In this document: one piece after another, positions 58,702-64,000 of the stretch
How the letters are laid out: the number at the start of each line of letters is the position of its first letter
Position numbering within the stretch: position 1 is the stretch's first letter
DNA from: CAVQMC01 sp963713505
Lineage (GTDB): Bacteria > Bacteroidota > Ignavibacteria > Ignavibacteriales > Ignavibacteriaceae
DNA length: 64,000 bases
Direction: 5' to 3'
NCBI GenBank assembly: GCA_963713505.1
Contig: CAVQMC010000011.1
Span: forward strand, 1 to 64,000
Notes under the pieces: generated by a model
Databases searched by the model: none
The model's input: the letters and a program-made list of their open reading frames with translations, nothing else
What the model was told of the DNA's origin: nothing
Translations under genes and position numbers: made by a program

Positions 58702-59756
58702 CTAGCGGTATCCGGCGTTGATCGCCGCCAGCTTCACCGGGCCGGGGCACAGTTCGGCCTCGGTCATGCGGTTGAGCGGCATCGCGAGGTGCCCAGCGTG
58801 TCGTGCAGGTCCGCGGACTCCGGATCGAGATAGAGCAGGCCCGTGACGATCTCGCCTTCGGCATGGCGCGCCTGCAGATAGGCGCATGGCGGCGACCCGG
58901 TCATGCGGGTCGTAATCGGGATGCAGCTTGGCCAGCTTGATGATGCTGCCGTCGTGCTGGTGCACCACTTCCACCGTGCCGGGCTCGTAATCGACCGTGA
59001 TTTCGTCCTTCGGCTCGATCATGTCGATGCGGTTCACGGCCTCGTTGTGCTCGCGCACGAAGTCGTAGGACTTGGTCGACTGCGGATTGTTGTTGAACTG
59101 CACGCAAGGGCTGATCACGTCGAGGATCGCCGAGCCCTTGTGCGCGATCGCGGCCTTCAGCAGCGGCACGAGCTGCTTCTTGTCGCCGGAGAAGGAGCGG
59201 GCGACGAAGCTGGCGCCCAGCACCAGCGCCATGCTGACCAGGTCGATCGGCGAATCGTGGTTCACCGCCGTCTTGCTCTTGGAGCCCTTGTCGGCGGTGG
59301 CCGAGAACTGGCCCTTGGTCAGGCCGTAGACGCCGTTGTTCTCGCAGATATAGGTCATGTTGACGCCGCGCCTCAGGCAATGGGCGAACTGGCCGATGCC
59401 GATGGAGGCGCTGTCGCCGTCGCCGGAAACGCCCAGATAGATGCAGATCGCGATTGGCCAGGTTGGCGCCGGTCAACACGCTGGGCATGCGGCCGTGCAC
59501 GGCATTGAAGCCATGGCTGTTGCCCAGGAAATAGTCCGGCGTCTTCGACGAACAGCCGATGCCGGAGAGCTTGGCCACCCGGTGCGGTTCGAGCGAGAGT
59601 TCGAAACAGGCCTGGATCAGCGCCGCGCTGATGGAATCGTGTCCGCAGCCCGCGCACAGCGTCGAGATGCGTCCTTCATAATCGCGGTGGGTGATAGCCC
59701 AGCTCGTTGCTCGGCAGGCCCTTGTGATGCAGCTTGGGCTTGGCGATGTAGGTCAT
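58702..59756 (-). CDS. korB: 2-oxoacid:ferredoxin oxidoreductase beta subunit (KorB-like), frameshifted
   Basis: About 345 residues. The thiamine-diphosphate site region TLCAGCGHDSIS-type and IGCSSKTPDYFLGNSHGFNA, HGRMP identify KorB/PorB. MTYICENNGVYGLTKGQFSA, then SPCVQFNNNPQ and TVEVVHQHDGSIIKLAKLHP complete the subunit. The start MTYIAKPKLHHKGLP is at 59756, overlapping the korA stop by one base (TAATG). Frameshifts near 59455, 59695, 58882 and 58785. Couples 2-oxoglutarate decarboxylation to reduced ferredoxin. Confidence 0.88.
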
Positions 59757-60195
59757 TATTCCGCGGCCTCCTTGCGGATGGCAGCCATGCGGCCGGCGAT
59801 CATGCCGGTGATGTAGCGTGCCGTGATCGGCGTGCCGTCATAGTGCAGCAGCGAGATGAAGCGCGAGGGATCGATCCCGCATTCGGTGATGAGCAGCTTC
59901 TGCAGCTGCGCGTCGCGGTTCTGCTCGACCACGAACACCTGATCATGCGCCTTGATGAACTCCGCCACCTCGTCGGCAAAGGGGAAGGCGCGCACGCGCA
60001 GCGTGTCCAGATGCAGTCCGTGTTCGTCCAGCGTCTCCAGCGCTTCGTCCATCGCCACGCTGGAGGAGCCGAAATAGATCGCGCCCCAGCGCGTCGGCGC
60101 CTTGGCGGCGCGCAAGACCGGGCCCGGCACCAGCGTCTTGGCGGTCTCGAACTTGCGCAGCAGGCGCTGGGTGATCTCGATATGGACCGAGCCAT
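59756..60195 (-). pseudogene. korA: 2-oxoacid:ferredoxin oxidoreductase alpha subunit, 3' fragment
   Basis: The last 145 or so residues of KorA: QRLLRKFETAKTLVPGPVLR, VRAFPFADEVAEFIKAHDQV, FVVEQNRDAQLQKLLITECG, and SLLHYDGTPITARYITGMIA. The N-terminal three quarters are missing. High-GC codons stop near 60195, where AT-rich sequence of another organism starts, so this is an assembly break and the gene itself was probably whole. Confidence 0.86.
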
Positions 60196-60750
60196 AGCAC
60201 CTGTAGGACAGGTGGAGATGCACATCCCGCAGGATTCGCAGGTAGTATCCTGCAAAGCATCCCCCATACTCGGAGCTACATAGGTATCAAATCCGCGGTT
60301 CACCAGGCCAAGGGCATCCGCACCAACAACTTCACGGCATATCCGGATGCAGCGGCTGCAGAGATGCATTTATTACTGTCGATTTCGATATAGGGATGCC
60401 TGAAATCCACAGAATATTCCCTGAAATCGCCTTTCAGATTTTCCTGGCTGGCGCCGTATTGAGAAGAATATTTTTTCAGGTCACATGTATAGACTGCTGT
60501 ACAACCACATTCGAGACAACGCTGGGTTTCATTTTGTGCTATTTCTTCGGAAGCATAGCCAAGTTCGACTTCAGTGAAGTTATTCCGTTTGGCCGGATCA
60601 AGTGTCGGACCTCTTTTTCCTTTGCTGCTCAGGAAAAAATCCTTTGTATTCAGCCATTTCCTGAACTTTGAAATTATCTTTCCGGCTGAAAAATTCATTT
60701 TCAGGAGGAATGACTGGAGATTCTTTCAGGAAGATTTTATCTTTAACCAT
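60196..60750 (-). pseudogene. Fe-S oxidoreductase fragment (GltD/FdhA-like cluster-binding region), 3' truncated
   Basis: The start at 60750 follows AGGAAATAAC. Residues read VKDKIFLKESPVIPPENEFF, then TLDPAKRNNFTEVELGYASE after a shift near 60625, and the cysteine region RCLECGCTAVYTCDLKK. After a shift near 60355, two [4Fe-4S] motifs follow: CSRCIRICREVVG and CESCGMCISTCPTGA. The layout resembles the Fe-S segment of GltD-like or formate-dehydrogenase-associated flavoproteins. It ends at the chimeric join; low-GC codon use matches hemF and uvrD. Confidence 0.7.
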
Positions 60751-60858
60751 GTTATTTCCTGTTGTTTGATTTGTAAATTTGTTGTTTTAAGTAATATAAC
60801 AAAATATTTTTTCATTGTATATTTCCCATTCCACATTTGAAATAAATTAATATTGATT

Positions 60859-61744
60859 ATGAACCTTTCAAACCAGTTTAAAGAAATGGAAATTTTTATT
60901 TCCGGTTTGCAGAATGAAATCTGCACAAAATTGGAAAGTTACGACACAAAAAAATTTACTGAAGATAATTGGAAAAGGGAAGAAGGCGGAGGTGGAAAAA
61001 CAAAGGTAATCCAAAACGGAAAAATATTTGAAAAAGGCGGTGTTAATATTTCATCTGTAAATGGAGAACTTTCAGACTTAGCTGCTCATCAATTAAACAC
61101 AACTAAACAGCAGTTTGGTGCCTGCGGAATTTCTTTAGTTATTCATCCGTTTTCTCCTATGATACCTACAATTCACATGAATGTAAGATATTTTGAACTT
61201 GAAGAAGGGAAATCATGGTTCGGCGGAGGAATTGATCTTACGCCGTATTATCCTTTTGTAGACGATTTCAAATATTTTCATCAAACATTAAAAGATGCAT
61301 GTGAATCTGCAATAAAAAATTCCTATGAAAAATTTAAGAAAGAATGCGACGATTATTTTACAATTCAGCATAGAAATGAAATGAGAGGAATAGGCGGAAT
61401 ATTTTTCGATTATTTGGATGGGATCGGATCCGAATCATTTCAAATTAGTAAAATCTGTGGGAAATGCTTTTCTAAAAAGCTACACTCCTATAATTGAAAA
61501 ACGAAAAAAAGAGAAATTCTCCGAAAAGATAAAGAATTTCAATTATTCAGACGCGGAAGATATGTGGAATTCAATCTTATTTATGATCAGGGGAACTATT
61601 TTTGGACTAAAAACAAATGGAAATATCGAATCAATTTTAATGTCTATGCCGCCGGTTGTAAAATTTCCTTACAATAAAAAGCCTCAAATTGGAACACTTC
61701 AGGAAGAAATGAGTAAATATTATAAACCTAAAAATTGGGTTTGA
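60859..61744 (+). CDS. hemF: Coproporphyrinogen III oxidase, oxygen-dependent, one frameshift
   Basis: About 295 residues. Family motifs: EEGGGGKTKVIQNGKIFEKG, then GVNISSVNG; FGACGISLVIHPFSPMIPTI; SWFGGGIDLTPYYPFVDDFK; and the signature HRNEMRGIGGIFFDYLDG. One extra base near 61421 shifts the frame; the downstream frame continues SDPNHFKLVKSVGNAFLKSY and FMIRGTIFGLKTNGNIESIL, MSMPPVVKFPY. ATG at 60859 is the first in-frame ATG; a TTG lies two codons before. Converts coproporphyrinogen III to protoporphyrinogen IX in haem synthesis. Confidence 0.92.
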
Positions 61745-61771
61745 ATTAAGCTTCATTTTGTTAGATTATGC

Positions 61772-61804
61772 TTGCTAACTCCGATAAGAAAAAAGGGTTA
61801 GCAA
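61772..61804. terminator. Hairpin terminator after hemF
   Basis: Perfect TTGCTAAC / GTTAGCAA inverted repeat with an A-rich loop of 17 bases, followed on the plus strand by CCTTATTTTCTT. Located 28 bases after the hemF stop. Confidence 0.7.
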
Positions 61805-61842
61805 CCTTATTTTCTTACCTTTTAATTAGTACCTGATTTCTA

Positions 61843-61850
61843 TATATTTG
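61843..61850 (+). promoter_or_regulatory. Bacteroidota-type -7 promoter element TATATTTG
   Basis: Matches TAnnTTTG, the -7 element of Bacteroidota sigma-AB promoters, 49 bases before the helicase start. It supports an FCB-group origin of the right end of the window. The -33 TTTG-type element is not clear. Confidence 0.5.
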
Positions 61851-61899
61851 CAGATCAAAATATGCCTATTAATACAAAAAACCAATAAAAACGGAAAAT

Positions 61900-64000
61900 A
61901 TGATCAATCTTAAAACATTAAACGACGCACAAAAAAAAGCTGTTGAATTCGAAAAAGGTCCATCAATGATTGTTGCCGGAGCCGGTTCCGGTAAAACCAG
62001 AGTCCTTACATACAAAGTAGCTTATTTAATAGATAAAGGTTATAATCCTGCTTCAATTCTTGCGCTTACCTTTACCAATAAAGCTGCTAACGAAATGAAG
62101 GAAAGGATCAGAGAGTTAGTCGGTGCAAAAGCCGAAAAAGTCTGGATGGGGACTTTTCATTCAATATTTGCCAGGATTCTCCGCATAGAATCCAAGCATA
62201 TAAATTACAAAAATAATTTTTCCATTTATGATGCGGAAGATTCACATTCTTTAGTTTCAAATATAATTTCGAATCAGGATATTGATATTGAATCTTTAAC
62301 TGCAAATAACATTAAACATAAAATAAGTTTTATGAAAAATCATATGATTCTTCCTGAAGAATTTAAAAAGAATCATGTTCAATCTTTTATTGATGAAAAA
62401 GTTGCACAGGTTTTTGAAGAATATCAAAAAAGATTAGTTGAAAATAATGCAATGGATTTTGAAGATCTTCTTCTTAAACCGATTGAATTATTTAATTCGA
62501 ATTCCAAAATACTTCAAAAGTATAAAAAACAGTTTAAGTATATTCTTGTTGATGAATTTCAGGATACAAATAAAGCGCAATATGAATTGCTTAAATTATT
62601 AGTCGATAAAACCGGTAACATTTGTGTTGTTGGCGATGATGCACAAAGTATTTACAGCTGGCGCGGTGCAGATTTAAGCAACATGCTCGATTTTGAAAAA
62701 GATTTTCCTAAAAGAAAAATATTTAAACTCGAACAAAATTACCGTTCGACAAAAAATATTTTGTTTGCTGCCGATTCCGTAATTAAAAATAATAAAAGCC
62801 AGCTTATTAAAACTTTATGGACTGAAAATAACGACGGCGAACTTTTAACATTAATTAAATGTGCAGATGAAAAAGATGAAGCTTTTCAAATTGCAAAACA
62901 TATAAAACATGATATTTCTAAAAAGAAATTATCTTTAAAAGATTTTGCAATTTTATACAGAACTAATGCACAATCAAGAGCTTTAGAAGATGTTTTCAGA
63001 AGAGAAAAAATTCCTTATAAAATTATCGGCGGTATTGAATTTTACAGAAGAAAAGAAGTAAAAGATGTAGTTGCTTATTTAAGAGTTCTTGCAAATCAAA
63101 ATGATGAAGAAAGTTTATTAAGAATAATGAATTTTCCTCAAAGAGGAATTGGAAGCACTACAATAAAAAGAATGATTGCTTTCTCCAGGAAACATGATAT
63201 TACTTTGTTTGAAACAATGTCAAGAGTTTTTGAAGTAATTAACATTAAAGAAAGAATTCAGAAAAATGTTAAAAATTTCAAAATACTTTTAGATAAATAT
63301 ATTGATCTTAAAGATCAGCTTTCTGTTGGAGAACTTTCAAGAGCATTGGTTGATGAACTTGGAATTCTTAGAATGTTTAAAGAAGAAAATACTCCGGAAT
63401 CAAAAGCAAGATGGGAAAATATTAACGAACTTCTTTCTGCATTAAGTGAATTTTCTGCTTCAAATAAAGATGCAAAACTTGAACAATATTTGGAAGATGT
63501 ATCTTTAGTTGCAGATGTTGATATGTACGAAGATGAAAAAAATGCGGTTACATTTTTGACTATTCACAGTTCAAAAGGATTAGAATTCCCGATAATTTTT
63601 GTATCCGGTTTGAAGAAGATATATTTCCTCTTTCAAACAGATTTAATTCCGATGCAACTTTGGAAGAAGAAAGAAGATTATTTTACGTTGCGGTTACAAG
63701 AGCACAGCAAAAAGTTTATTTGCTTCATGCAAGATCACGTTACCGATTCGGAGAAGTTGCATATCAAAGCAGATCAAGATTTATTGATGAATTGATCCGG
63801 ATATATTAATAGAAGTTAATGGTGGAATAGGAAGAAAATCCACTAGGAAATCAAAAAAAGAAATATATTATGAATATTTTGAAAATGTAGATTATGAAGA
63901 TTTTGACCAGGATAATAAATCCCTCAAAACCCGGAAGCAGAGTTATGCATGATAAATTTGGATTGGGTAAAGTAACTCAAGTCAGCGGTTCCGGAGATAT
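61900..64000 (+). CDS. UvrD/PcrA-type DNA helicase, 3' end outside the window, frameshifted near its end
   Basis: A superfamily 1A helicase, at least 690 residues. Walker A is IVAGAGSGKTRVLTYKVAYL near residue 30, motif Ia LALTFTNKAANEM, motif Ib MGTFHS, motif II YILVDEFQDTNKAQYELLK, motif III VVGDDAQSIYSWRGA, motif IV LEQNYRST, motif V TIHSSKGLEFPIIF. Motif VI (LFYVAVTRAQQKVYLLHA) appears only after a shift near 63617; later shifts near 63795 and 63925 lead to a Tudor-like tail (VMHDKFGLGKVTQVSGSGD) as in UvrD/PcrA. Lysine- and asparagine-rich, low-GC codons. Confidence 0.93.

Noticed and set aside
61900..64000. The helicase as a DruE-like partner of the DruA-like genes
   Set aside because: It has a standard UvrD/PcrA motif order, is 42 kb away, and lies in a different source genome.
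1..64000. CRISPR arrays, rRNA genes and prophage modules
   Set aside because: No regularly spaced repeats, no rRNA-like sequence and no phage structural genes were seen.

Overview
The window reads as a chimeric metagenomic contig made from at least three genomes. Positions 1 to about 26,130 come from a Gram-negative bacterium with moderate to high GC and many IS scars. Its phylum is uncertain; Pseudomonadota or Desulfobacterota are plausible. Positions about 26,140 to 60,195 come from a high-GC alphaproteobacterium, indicated by FixLJ-FixK, PhyR-NepR-EcfG, and EF-P next to EpmA. Positions about 60,195 to 64,000 are AT-rich and FCB-like (Ignavibacteria/Bacteroidota style), with a TAnnTTTG promoter element before a UvrD-type helicase. 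Genes are cut on both sides of the two main joins: glgP has only its middle at 26.1-26.6 kb, korA lacks its 5' part and an Fe-S oxidoreductase lacks its 3' part at 60.2 kb.

Region A (1-16.0 kb, all on the minus strand) is a run of tightly packed genes for sugar-phosphate metabolism and for membrane and ion homeostasis. In transcription order these are: the 3' end of phosphoketolase (xfp), a BON-MscS channel, a DUF2254 protein, a DedA-PAP2 fusion, a double PRC-barrel protein, a P-type H+-ATPase remnant, class I fructose-bisphosphate aldolase, a histidine phosphatase, an NhaP-type antiporter, phosphoglucomutase, a glycoamylase/GH144-like glucanase, and a GH94 phosphorylase that runs off the left edge. 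ATGA overlaps link several of them. A plausible reading is phosphorolysis of a beta-glucan to glucose-1-phosphate, then glucose-6-phosphate, feeding a phosphoketolase/aldolase route.

Region B (16.0-26.1 kb) is an IS-damaged zone. It holds a DUF4338 (DruA-like) gene beside an IS66-like transposase fragment, a truncated polysaccharide-export permease, a DUF4338-ISAs1 transposase fusion split at an A AAA AAG slippery site, two unknown secreted/membrane proteins, a decayed IS66 element, a truncated integrase, and a truncated Ntn-type amidase. The two DUF4338-transposase pairings are the most novel feature of the window.

Region C (26.8-60.2 kb) carries an oxygen and stress island. One long minus-strand operon (hsp20, metallo-beta-lactamase/beta-CASP hydrolase, deoA, prs, NAD(P)H oxidoreductase, APH-like/P-loop kinase, ADP-forming acyl-CoA synthetase with GNAT) is divergent from fixL-fixJ-receiver-fixK-usp. 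Downstream lie the branched-chain 2-oxoacid dehydrogenase operon (E1alpha, E1beta, E2, LPD), a thiolase, and an acyl-CoA dehydrogenase/HTD2 cluster. Then comes the general stress response locus: sensor kinase, ecfG, nepR and phyR, plus an AI-2E family permease and csbD. Consensus EcfG promoters (GGAAC-N16/17-CGTT) precede nepR, the permease gene and csbD. efp/epmA and korAB follow. Most genes here are broken by single-base, mostly insertion-type, frameshifts that look like sequence error; each is annotated as one gene across its frameshifts.

Region D holds an Fe-S oxidoreductase fragment, hemF and a UvrD/PcrA-type helicase running off the right edge.
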